Source: Cyanobacteria bacterium UBA5018 (lineage in GTDB: Bacteria; Cyanobacteriota; Cyanobacteriia; PCC-6307; Cyanobiaceae). Taken from it: DNA of 22,986 nt. The position numbers and the translations under genes are program-made. Numbering within the stretch: position 1 is the first letter of the stretch; the number at the start of each line of letters is the position of its first letter. Under the pieces are notes generated by a model, which made no database searches, was not told the origin of the DNA, and saw nothing but the letters and a program-made list of their open reading frames with translations. The stretch covers positions 444-23,429 of the forward strand of contig DGYA01000030.1 in assembly GCA_002396505.1 (NCBI GenBank), given 5' to 3'. Shown here piece after piece: positions 14,065 through 21,020 of the stretch.

Positions 14065-15084
14065 TCAGAGGGTGAATCTAGGGAAAGCGGCGCCCAGCAG
14101 AGCGAGCAGCTGGTTTTGCAGCAGCTCGCTCTGGGGCGAGCGAGCCAGTAACAACAGCAGACAGATGCCAAACAAATAGAGGATCGACCAGCGGAACAGG
14201 TCGCGGGCCGGCTGCACCTGCTCCGGATCGCGACCTAAACGGCCACAGAGCTGCAGCAGACGGGCATTGAAGGGCAGCAGCAGCAAGCCATAAAAAATGC
14301 CACCGCTGGGTAGAGCCAGCACTCCAAACAGGCTGAGCAGCACGGTGAGCCGGCCGTAATTGTGGATGGCCCGGGCGGTCACCGCTACGCCCCGCACCAC
14401 CGGCAGCATCGGAATGCCCACGGCCCGGTAGTCATCGCGGAGCAGCAGGGCCAGGGACCAGAAATGGGCGGGAGTCCAGACCATCACCAAGCTGAACAGC
14501 CACCAACCAGCCCAGGAGAGGCCGCCGCTGGCGGCGGCGACCCCCACCAGGGGAGGAATGGCGCCAGCCACGCCACCGATGACGATGTTCTGGGGCGTGC
14601 GGGGCTTGAGCAGGGCGGTGTAGAGCAGCACGTAGCTACACAGCCCCAGCAGCGACAGGCTGGCGGCCAGGGCATTCACCCCCCACACCAGCACCGCCAC
14701 AGCGGCGGCGGTCAGACCGATCGCCATGGCGAAGGCCTGGCGCTGGGCCAGACGACCCGAGGGCAGGGCACGACGGCTGGTGCGCTGCATGCGGCCGTCC
14801 AGTTCCTGCTCCCAGAGGCAATTGAGCACCCCGGCGGCGGCGGCGGCCAGGCTGCCGCCCACCAGGGAGCAGATGATTGTGCCTGCGGGCACCGGCCAGC
14901 CATCACTGACGGCCATGCCGGCCAGGGTGGTGGCCAGCAGCAGGGGGATCAGCCTCGGCTTGGCCACCTCCAGCCAAGCTGGCAGGCGCCGCGAACGGGG
15001 CTGGGCCCTGGCACTGTCGGCATCAGGGGGCTCGGAGGGCGCCGGCGCCGGGATTGGTACGGCAGGTAAAGAGGCACTAACCAC
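14065..15084 (-). CDS. ctaB: Protoheme IX farnesyltransferase (heme O synthase)
   Basis: CtaB attaches a farnesyl group to protoheme, making heme O, the precursor of heme A for the aa3 oxidase. The 339-residue polytopic protein carries the UbiA-type prenyl-diphosphate motif NCLWEQELDGRMQRT (88-102), RALPSGRL (105-112), KPRTPQNIVIGG (160-171), TPAHFWSLALL (204-214) and DDYRAVGIPMLPVVRG (217-232). A Pro/Ala-rich N-terminal tail of about 35 residues precedes the first membrane segment. The start is GTG at 15084, inside the end of ctaA (8-bp overlap). AGGAG (15092-15096 on the minus strand), 7 nt upstream, decides this start. It acts between ctaA and the ABC genes in a minus-strand run, divergent from ctaCDE. 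Confidence 0.96.
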   Translation of the reverse strand: MVSASLPAVPIPAPAPSEPPDADSARAQPRSRRLPAWLEVAKPRLIPLLLATTLAGMAVSDGWPVPAGTIICSLVGGSLAAAAAGVLNCLWEQELDGRMQRTSRRALPSGRLAQRQAFAMAIGLTAAAVAVLVWGVNALAASLSLLGLCSYVLLYTALLKPRTPQNIVIGGVAGAIPPLVGVAAASGGLSWAGWWLFSLVMVWTPAHFWSLALLLRDDYRAVGIPMLPVVRGVAVTARAIHNYGRLTVLLSLFGVLALPSGGIFYGLLLLPFNARLLQLCGRLGRDPEQVQPARDLFRWSILYLFGICLLLLLARSPQSELLQNQLLALLGAAFPRFTL

Positions 15085-16108
15085 TGATCAACTCCTGAAC
15101 ATGGGTCAAGTTCTGGACAGGGCTCAAAGTTTGAACAGGGCTCAAATCACGGGTTGAGCTGGCCAAACTGCGACTCCAGGCCGCCGCCAGCAGGGCCACC
15201 AGCAGGGCCGCCACCAGCTGGTGGGCCACCACGATCGCCGGCAGAGCCAGCTGGGAACGCAGGCTGGCCAACCCCAGGCCGATTTGAACCGCCACCAGAG
15301 CACCGGCCGCCAGGGTCAAAGCCCGCAGCTGGCCCTGGCCCTTGGGCAGAGACAGGGCAGCCAGGGCCGCGATGCCGACACTGGCGGCCACCGGCAGGGC
15401 CGCGGCTCGATGCAACCCCAGCCAGATGCAGGCTTCCCCGGCGGCCAGGCAGCGATCCGCCGCCCATTGACTGGCCATGGCGCCCCCCAAGAGGGCCTGG
15501 CCAACCACGGCCAGCAGGGCGAACAACAACAGCGGCCGCCACCAGCGCGGCAGTTCAGCTGTAACGACGCTCAATGGCGCGGCGATGCATAGGGCCAGCC
15601 GCTGATGCAGACCACTGATCAGTGCTACCAACAGCAGCGCCAGGGCCAGGTGGGCGGTAACCACGGCACTGGGCAGCAGCTGGGTCACGGTGAGGGCGCC
15701 CAGGGTTGCCTGCATCACCACCAACAGCAGGGACAGCAAGGCCAGAGGTGCCAGCCAGGGCGGTAACCGCCGCCGCTGCAGCCCTGCCACGGCGGCCAGC
15801 ACCAGCAGGGCGAGGCCAACGCAAAACGCGTCTAAGCGATGGAACCACTCCAGGAATACCTGCGTGGTCATCGAGCTAGCCGGGAGCAGCTGGCCGTAGC
15901 AGAGGGGCCAATCGGGGCAGGCCAGGCCTGCCTCCATCACCCTGGTGGCGCCGCCGATCGCCACCAGGGCTAGCAGGGCCACCACCAGGTGGGCCGTGAG
16001 CAGCCCCAGGCGAGCCAACAAAGGCGAAGCCGTTGCAGCAACAGCTGTTGGCGGAGCAGCCGGTAGCCCCGCAGCACTCGGCAACCCCTGGTTAGGCTTG
16101 CGCCCCAT
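15077..16108 (-). CDS. ctaA: Heme A synthase (COX15/CtaA family)
   Basis: CtaA oxidises the C8 methyl of heme O to a formyl group, giving heme A for cytochrome aa3. The 343-residue protein has about eight membrane helices. From the ATG at 16108, GGATRVMEAGLACPDWPLCYG (52-72, in two parts) contains the conserved Cys pair (64 and 70). EWFHRLDAF provides His90, TAHLALA His153 and LGLHRAAALP His233, the expected heme-ligand positions. GGAG 9 nt upstream of the ATG supports this start over a TTG at 16126. It is the first gene of the minus-strand run and shares a 157-bp divergent region with ctaC, which allows joint control of heme A supply and oxidase subunits. Confidence 0.95.
   Translation of the reverse strand: MGRKPNQGLPSAAGLPAAPPTAVAATASPLLARLGLLTAHLVVALLALVAIGGATRVMEAGLACPDWPLCYGQLLPASSMTTQVFLEWFHRLDAFCVGLALLVLAAVAGLQRRRLPPWLAPLALLSLLLVVMQATLGALTVTQLLPSAVVTAHLALALLLVALISGLHQRLALCIAAPLSVVTAELPRWWRPLLLFALLAVVGQALLGGAMASQWAADRCLAAGEACIWLGLHRAAALPVAASVGIAALAALSLPKGQGQLRALTLAAGALVAVQIGLGLASLRSQLALPAIVVAHQLVAALLVALLAAAWSRSLASSTRDLSPVQTLSPVQNLTHVQELISG
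15092..15096 (-). promoter_or_regulatory. Shine-Dalgarno site for ctaB inside ctaA
   Basis: AGGAG read on the minus strand lies within the last codons of ctaA (the CAG GAG of Gln-Glu), 7 nt before the ctaB GTG. It supports a non-ATG start and suggests re-initiation coupling of ctaB to ctaA translation. Confidence 0.75.
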
Positions 16109-16265
16109 CCGCAGCTGCTCCGACAATGGAATTGGCTTAAGTTAGCCAGATCCAGCAGGCAGACGAATGGCGATTCCCTAACATTTGAGGCCGAAATTCA
16201 GATCGCAGCATTAGCGGCCAGCGCCGCAGCATACCCTGTAAACACCCTTTTGTTAAATCCTACCG
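16109..16265. promoter_or_regulatory. Divergent ctaA/ctaC promoter region
   Basis: These 157 bp separate the starts of ctaA (leftward) and ctaC (rightward) and must hold the promoters of both operons unless transcription enters from outside. Sequence near ctaC is AT-richer (TTTTGTTAAAT at about 16247-16257). I could not assign a reliable -10/-35 pair or an NtcA-type GTA-N8-TAC site. Confidence 0.45.
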
Positions 16266-17144
16266 ATGCGCCGCGCCGCCGGCCTTGCCCTAGCCACCAT
16301 CGCCCTAATCGCCACGGGGATATGGATTGGTTTTAACGTAAATTTGCTGCCAGTCGTTGCCAGTGCTAATGCACCGGTCTACGACGATCTTTTCAAGCTT
16401 CTGTTTAGCATCGGCATTATCCTGTTTGTCGGCATCACAATAGTGCTGGTTTACAGCCTATTTAAATTTCGCCGCCGGGTCGGAGACCAGGGCGATGGCC
16501 TGGCCATAGAGGGCAACCTGCCCCTTGAGATTGTTTGGACCGCCATACCAGCGGTAGTGGTGCTGTTTATCGGCATCTATAGCTATGACATCTACGAGCG
16601 CATGGGGGGCATGACCTCCTTCCATGACCACAGCGCCATGCTTGCCGGGGCCAGCGACAACGCCAGTGGCATCGGTGCAGAGCTTGCCTCAAATATAGAG
16701 GTCAAAGCCCATCCTGAAATCGCAAATACAGAGCAGGGCAAGCGGTATTGGGCCGGAATCGCTTCAATGGATGACCCCGATAACAAAACATTACCGGTGG
16801 ATGTCACGGCGATGCAATTCGCCTTCATCTTTCACTACCCTGAGGGCAACATAACCAGTGGTGAATTGCATGTGTCAGCAGGTCAGCCTGTGCAGTTGCG
16901 CATGGAGGCTCGCGATGTGATTCACGCTTTTTGGGTGCCCCAATTCCGCCTCAAGCAGGACATCATCCCAGGCCAGCCCACCCTGCTGTCGTTCACGCCC
17001 ACCAAGCCTGGCACCTATCCAATCGTCTGCGCCGAACTTTGCGGCCCCTACCACGGAGGCATGCGCACCAACGTGGTGGTACACGATCCGGACAGCTTCC
17101 AGACCTGGCTCGATCAAAACCGTCAACCCGCCATCAGCGCCTAG
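16266..17144 (+). CDS. ctaC: Cytochrome c oxidase subunit II
   Basis: Subunit II of the aa3-type terminal oxidase receives electrons from cytochrome c or plastocyanin at the CuA centre on the lumenal/periplasmic side. The 292-residue protein has a signal-anchor-like start (1-30), two membrane helices (about 43-65 and 88-106) and a cupredoxin domain. CuA ligands are all present: His220 (VIHAFW), then CAELCGPYHGGM giving Cys255, Glu257, Cys259, His263 and Met266. A loop at about 112-178, rich in Asp, Ser and Gly, lengthens the region between helix 2 and the cupredoxin fold. The stop is 9 bp before ctaD, so the genes form an operon. Codon use is more AT-ending than in neighbouring genes, for example around 16320-16480. 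Confidence 0.97.
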   Translation: MRRAAGLALATIALIATGIWIGFNVNLLPVVASANAPVYDDLFKLLFSIGIILFVGITIVLVYSLFKFRRRVGDQGDGLAIEGNLPLEIVWTAIPAVVVLFIGIYSYDIYERMGGMTSFHDHSAMLAGASDNASGIGAELASNIEVKAHPEIANTEQGKRYWAGIASMDDPDNKTLPVDVTAMQFAFIFHYPEGNITSGELHVSAGQPVQLRMEARDVIHAFWVPQFRLKQDIIPGQPTLLSFTPTKPGTYPIVCAELCGPYHGGMRTNVVVHDPDSFQTWLDQNRQPAISA

Positions 17145-17153
17145 GCCCCGCCC

Positions 17154-18791
17154 ATGACAATCGCCAATCCCAACGACTTCAACGAGCCACTTCAGCCCAG
17201 CGGCTGGCTGCGTTACTTCAGCTTCAGCCTGGACCACAAGGTCATCGGTATTCAGTACCTGGTTTGTGGATTTATTTTTTATCTGATTGGTGGTGCCCTG
17301 GCTGGGGTCATCCGCGTTGAGCTGGCCAGTCCGATATCGGATTTTGTCAGCCGGGATACCTACAACGAGGTACTCACTCTCCACGGCACAATCATGATCT
17401 TCCTTTGGATCGTGCCCGTGGTGAATGGAGGTTTTGGCAATTACCTCATACCCTTTTACGTGGGCGCCCGGGACATGGCCTTCCCCCGGCTCAATGCCGT
17501 GGCCTTCTGGATGATTCCCCCGGCGGGCATGCTGCTAATCAGCAGTTACTTCCTAGCCGGAGCCGCCGCCCAGTCCGGCTGGACCGCCTACCCACCCCTA
17601 AGTCTCACCACCCCTGCCGCCGGCCAGGTGGTTTGGATTTTGAGTGTGTTGCTATTGGGGGGCAGTTCGATCTTTGGGGCGATCAACTTCATTGCCACCG
17701 TGCTCAAGCTACGCCGGCCGGGCCTTAAGTTGATGCAATTGCCGATGTATTGTTGGGCAATGCTGGGCACCAGCATCCTGGCTGTGCTATCCACTCCAGT
17801 GCTGGCAGGCACTTTGATTCTGCTGAGCTTTGACATAATTGCCCACACCGGCTTCTTCAACCCCACCCTCGGGGGAAATGTGGTGGTGTATCAGCACCTC
17901 TTCTGGTTTTATTCTCACCCTGCCGTATACATTATGGTGCTGCCAGCCTTTGGCCTGGTCAGCGAAATCCTGCCTGTGCACGCCCGCAAACCGCTATTCG
18001 GCTACGTCACTATGGTCTATTCGATCATGGCGATTGTATTCCTGGGCTTAATTGTATGGGCGCACCACATGTTCACCAGCGGCACTCCCCCCTGGATGCG
18101 ACTATTTTTCACCATCGCCACCTCCTTCATCGCGGTGCCTACCGGGATCAAGTTTTTTAATTGGCTGGCAACCCTATGGGGCGGTCGCATTGCCATAAAC
18201 AGCGCAATGCTATTTGCCTGCGCCTTTATTTTAAACTTTGTATTTGGTGGCATCACCGGTGTAGCGCTGGCTCAGGTTCCTTTCGATATTCACGTCCACG
18301 ATACATATTTCGTGGTCGGACATTTTCATTATATTGTTTATGGTGGTACGGTATTTGTAATCTTCTCCTCTCTTTATCACTGGTACCCAAAATTCACTGG
18401 AAGACTGCTCAATGAAGATCTGGGCCGCCTGCATTTCCTGCTCACCTTCATTGGCTTCAACCTCTGCTTCTTGCCCCAGCACTGGCTTGGTCTCAATGGC
18501 ATGCCCCGTCGGGTGGCCGAATACGACCCTGCCTTCACCACTCTCAATCAGATCAGCAGCGTTGGGGCGTTGCTGATGGCCATCAGCACCCTGCCGCTGT
18601 TGATAAATGTGGTGGTTACTGCCTTTAAAGGCGAGATCGCCGGCGACAATCCCTGGAATGCCCTCACTCCAGAATGGCTCACCAGTTCGCCACCTCCAGT
18701 GGAGAACTGGCCTGGTGAAGCTCCATTGGTTAAAGAGCCCTACGGCTACGGCCATACCGAACCCGCCCTTGCACAGGAGGCCACCCCATGA
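17154..18791 (+). CDS. ctaD: Cytochrome c oxidase subunit I
   Basis: This is the catalytic 545-residue subunit that holds heme a and the heme a3-CuB site and reduces O2 while pumping protons. Expected ligands are His77 (TLHGTIM), His255 with Tyr259 (YSHPAVY, 253-259), His304-His305 (WAHHMFTSG), and His390/His392 (VVGHFHYIVYGG). Lys333 in PTGIKFFNW fits the K-channel. The D-channel Glu found in HPEVY of type A1 enzymes is absent. YSHPxV is the signature described for type A2 heme-copper oxidases. The TGA overlaps the ctaE start as ATGA. Bases about 18180-18420, covering the heme ligands His390/392, use unusually AT-ending codons. Confidence 0.98.
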   Translation: MTIANPNDFNEPLQPSGWLRYFSFSLDHKVIGIQYLVCGFIFYLIGGALAGVIRVELASPISDFVSRDTYNEVLTLHGTIMIFLWIVPVVNGGFGNYLIPFYVGARDMAFPRLNAVAFWMIPPAGMLLISSYFLAGAAAQSGWTAYPPLSLTTPAAGQVVWILSVLLLGGSSIFGAINFIATVLKLRRPGLKLMQLPMYCWAMLGTSILAVLSTPVLAGTLILLSFDIIAHTGFFNPTLGGNVVVYQHLFWFYSHPAVYIMVLPAFGLVSEILPVHARKPLFGYVTMVYSIMAIVFLGLIVWAHHMFTSGTPPWMRLFFTIATSFIAVPTGIKFFNWLATLWGGRIAINSAMLFACAFILNFVFGGITGVALAQVPFDIHVHDTYFVVGHFHYIVYGGTVFVIFSSLYHWYPKFTGRLLNEDLGRLHFLLTFIGFNLCFLPQHWLGLNGMPRRVAEYDPAFTTLNQISSVGALLMAISTLPLLINVVVTAFKGEIAGDNPWNALTPEWLTSSPPPVENWPGEAPLVKEPYGYGHTEPALAQEATP

Positions 18792-19444
18792 CCACCAGCC
18801 CTGTTCAAACCGCCTCCGAGCCAAACCCGAGCCCCAGCGGCCAGGCCAATGCTCCGCTGAGTATTGAGACCAGCGAGCTGCCGCTGGATCACAGCCATGG
18901 CGCCCATCTAGATGTGAGGATGTTTGGCCTGGCCACCTTCTTGGTGGCCGATGGCATGACTTTTGCCGGATTCTTCGCCGCCTACCTCACCTTCCGTGCT
19001 GTTAATCCCCTACCACCCGGCAGCAACTACGAACTTGAATTAATCCTGCCCACCATCAACACGGTAATACTAATCATTAGCAGTTTCACCTTCCACCGTG
19101 CAGGTAAAGAGTGTCGCGCCGATCGGCTTGGTGCCAGTCGTGTGTGGCTGGCGATCACCGGGGCGCTGGGGGCCGCATTCCTGGCGGGCCAGATGGTGGA
19201 ATACTTTTCCCTGCCATTTGGCCTCACCGAAAACCTGTTCGCCAGCACCTTCTATGCTCTCACCGGCTTCCATGGCCTCCACGTCACCCTTGGGGTGATC
19301 TGCATCGCTATCGTGGCCCTGCAGACCCATCGAGGCGGTCAAGTCACGGCGGCTAATCACTTCGGACTGGAGGCCGCCGAGCTCTACTGGCACTTCGTGG
19401 ATGTTATCTGGGTTGTGCTGTTCGGACTGCTCTATCTGCTTTAA
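18788..19444 (+). CDS. ctaE: Cytochrome c oxidase subunit III
   Basis: Subunit III of 218 residues has five membrane helices (about 45-70, 87-104, 119-140, 150-180 and 198-217). Family blocks are MFGLATFLVADGMTFAGFF (45-63), a Gln-x-x-Glu-Tyr motif (135-139), TGFHGLHVTLGV (159-170) and YWHFVDVIWVVLF (200-212). The first 40 residues are a polar Pro/Ser-rich tail ending in a His-rich HSHGAH. It completes the ctaC-ctaD-ctaE operon; the ATGA overlap with ctaD implies coupled translation and a 1:1 ratio. The subunit stabilises the active site of subunit I during turnover. Confidence 0.96.
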   Translation: MTTSPVQTASEPNPSPSGQANAPLSIETSELPLDHSHGAHLDVRMFGLATFLVADGMTFAGFFAAYLTFRAVNPLPPGSNYELELILPTINTVILIISSFTFHRAGKECRADRLGASRVWLAITGALGAAFLAGQMVEYFSLPFGLTENLFASTFYALTGFHGLHVTLGVICIAIVALQTHRGGQVTAANHFGLEAAELYWHFVDVIWVVLFGLLYLL

Positions 19445-19454
19445 CCAGCCCTGC

Positions 19455-19472
19455 ACCCCCCCGGGGGGGGGT
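19455..19472. other. C7/G9 palindromic homopolymer behind ctaE
   Basis: A run of seven C (19456-19462) is followed directly by nine G (19463-19471), flanked by A and T. It lies 11 bp after the ctaE stop. It could form a short GC hairpin and act as an end-of-operon structure, but no T-tract follows. Such runs are also prone to replication slippage and sequencing error, so the exact length is uncertain. Confidence 0.5.
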
Positions 19473-19564
19473 AGGTGATCCGATCGCCACTTCGGTACGA
19501 CGATTAGCTGTTATTTCACCAAAAGACCTTGCAGCTGCCTCCAGCATCTAGACACAATTACTTT

Positions 19565-20203
19565 ATGGTGATCCAAACACCCCGCACTATGGCTACTGGC
19601 AACGGTTGGGGAGGCGAATCGTCGGGCAGCAAGCCCCTGGTGGGCAAAGCGCTGCTGGATCGGGCCCGCTCGCTGAGTAATCGGCCGGAGGAGCAGATTG
19701 CCCGCGCCTGTGGTTATGTGGGACCTAGTGGCCGAGTGCTGCGCAAGAGCTTCTACCGCGCCCTGGTGGAGGCCAAGGGCTACCAACTGCCCACTAGCAG
19801 CAACCCCAGCTCTGGCGGCGGCTCCAGCTCTGGCGGCAGCGGTGCTGGTAAGGGGCGTCAGGCTGAGTACCGCATAAGGGTGCACGGCAACGGCAATCTG
19901 CTGATTGGCCATGCCTATACCCGCCGCATGAGCCTCGAACCTGGCGATGAGTTTCATATCGAACTGCACCCGGAAACCGGAGCCATCTGGCTGGTTCCGC
20001 TTGAGCCAGGCGAGGCCAGCGCCATTGCCCAACAGCTGCTAGAAGACAGCGAAGATGGCAGCGAAGTCGATGATGATGATGACAACGAAGAATACGCAGC
20101 CGAGATAGCTGACGAGATAGCTGAAGAGGAAGATTTTGATGACACGAACGCAGAGGGCGACTTGAACACAGGCAATGGGCACCAGTCAAGTACCGATCCG
20201 TAA
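19565..20203 (+). CDS. Cyanobacterial AbrB-like regulator (cyAbrB) with acidic tail
   Basis: This 212-residue protein contains the cyAbrB pattern: KPLVGKALLDRARSL (23-37), PEEQIARACGYV (41-52), SGRVLRKSFYRALVEAKGY (55-73), then, after a Gly/Ser linker (78-97), a beta-rich block with HGNGNLLIGHAYTRRMSLEPG (107-127) and ETGAIWLVPL (137-146). cyAbrB proteins are DNA-binding regulators, in cyanobacteria linked to carbon/nitrogen metabolism and redox genes. Residues about 160-200 are strikingly acidic, with runs such as DDDDDNEEY and AEEEDFDD. The start is uncertain: ATG at 19565 or, eight codons later, at 19589; neither has a clear ribosome site. It follows ctaE by about 120 bp on the same strand, and a hairpin terminator ends it. 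Confidence 0.87.
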   Translation: MVIQTPRTMATGNGWGGESSGSKPLVGKALLDRARSLSNRPEEQIARACGYVGPSGRVLRKSFYRALVEAKGYQLPTSSNPSSGGGSSSGGSGAGKGRQAEYRIRVHGNGNLLIGHAYTRRMSLEPGDEFHIELHPETGAIWLVPLEPGEASAIAQQLLEDSEDGSEVDDDDDNEEYAAEIADEIAEEEDFDDTNAEGDLNTGNGHQSSTDP

Positions 20204-20213
20204 ACTCCATTCC

Positions 20214-20234
20214 AGGCGAATCTATTCGCCTTTT
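20214..20234 (+). terminator. Rho-independent terminator of the cyAbrB gene
   Basis: AGGCGAA (20214-20220) and TTCGCCT (20225-20231) form a perfect 7-bp stem with a TCTA loop, followed by TTTT. It lies 11 bp after the stop codon. Confidence 0.78.
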
Positions 20235-20349
20235 CGAGGCGCCACCATCATGAGATCGGTGAGCTGTGTGATTTTTAGGGGTGCCCGGAATTGAATTGGA
20301 TCGGTTCCCTTCGCCAGCTAATCGTCTAAAACGACAATTAAAATTACAA

Positions 20350-20934
20350 TCAGATTGTGACCTGCTCGCGATGGAAGCTGGCACTAAAGACCAGCAGATC
20401 CACGCCACTGAAGAGAAAGCTAATGCCCACCAGAATTCCCAGTACTGGCATCAAGCCGGCGGGGCTCATGCTCAAAATCAAGCCTCCCAGGATAAGAGTT
20501 ACAAGCCCATTGACCAAGCCCCAGGCCCAACCACTCACCTGGCGGTGGCTCAGGGACACCACCACCGCCACCAGTCCCTCCACCAAAAAGACGATGCCGA
20601 TGGCCAGGGTTAGGGAAATCACTGGCAGCAGCGAATTGAACGTGCCCTTTGCCAGCTGCTGAATCATTGAGACGCCGGCCACCAGGAAAACGCTGGAGAC
20701 CACCAGACGCCAAAAACTCAGCCAGCGTCCCAGCTGCCTGGCACGCATCAGGTTGTTAACCCAACCCACCAGGCCGCCCACCAAAAAGGCCACCGCAACC
20801 ACGGCCGTGATCACCCCGGAGGTGCGCACCGGGAAAACCAGTGCCAATATTCCCAACACCAACATCAGCACCCCTTCAAATAGGGTGAAGGCCTTCAAAG
20901 AAGCGGCGGCGACACTGCGGGAAAGGCTGGCCAT
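20350..20934 (-). CDS. HdeD-like (DUF308) membrane protein
   Basis: This 194-residue, very hydrophobic protein has six probable membrane helices (about 14-36, 40-62, 74-92, 103-126, 133-156 and 161-184). It resembles the HdeD/DUF308 family of paired-helix proteins; typical blocks are FEGVLMLVLGILALVFP, VAFLVGGLVG and GISFLFSGVDLL. HdeD is associated with acid resistance in E. coli, but most homologues have no known function, so a general envelope-stress role is only a guess. The ATG at 20934 gives a short polar N-terminus (MASLSRSV). It lies on the same strand as ribE, 80 bp downstream of the ribE stop, with a short repeat array between them. Only a weak hairpin is visible behind it. Confidence 0.85.
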   Translation of the reverse strand: MASLSRSVAAASLKAFTLFEGVLMLVLGILALVFPVRTSGVITAVVAVAFLVGGLVGWVNNLMRARQLGRWLSFWRLVVSSVFLVAGVSMIQQLAKGTFNSLLPVISLTLAIGIVFLVEGLVAVVVSLSHRQVSGWAWGLVNGLVTLILGGLILSMSPAGLMPVLGILVGISFLFSGVDLLVFSASFHREQVTI

Positions 20935-20978
20935 CGCATCGAGCTGTTAATCGCCTTGAGGCTAGTCAATAAATTGAC

Positions 20979-21020
20979 GCTGGCCTGTTCAGCTGGCCCG
21001 TTTAGCTGGCCCGATCAGCT
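20979..21020. repeat. 13-bp tandem repeat through the ribE stop codon
   Basis: GCTGGCCTGTTCA (20979-20991), GCTGGCCCGTTTA (20992-21004) and GCTGGCCCGATCA (21005-21017) lie head to tail, and a partial unit GCTG follows. The ribE stop codon (21015-21017, minus strand) lies inside the last full unit. The array sits between ribE and the HdeD-like gene. Confidence 0.85.

Noticed and set aside
14362..15069. Plus-strand open frame inside ctaB
   Set aside because: It is the antisense of ctaB and shows Gln/Gly/His-rich low complexity without motifs.
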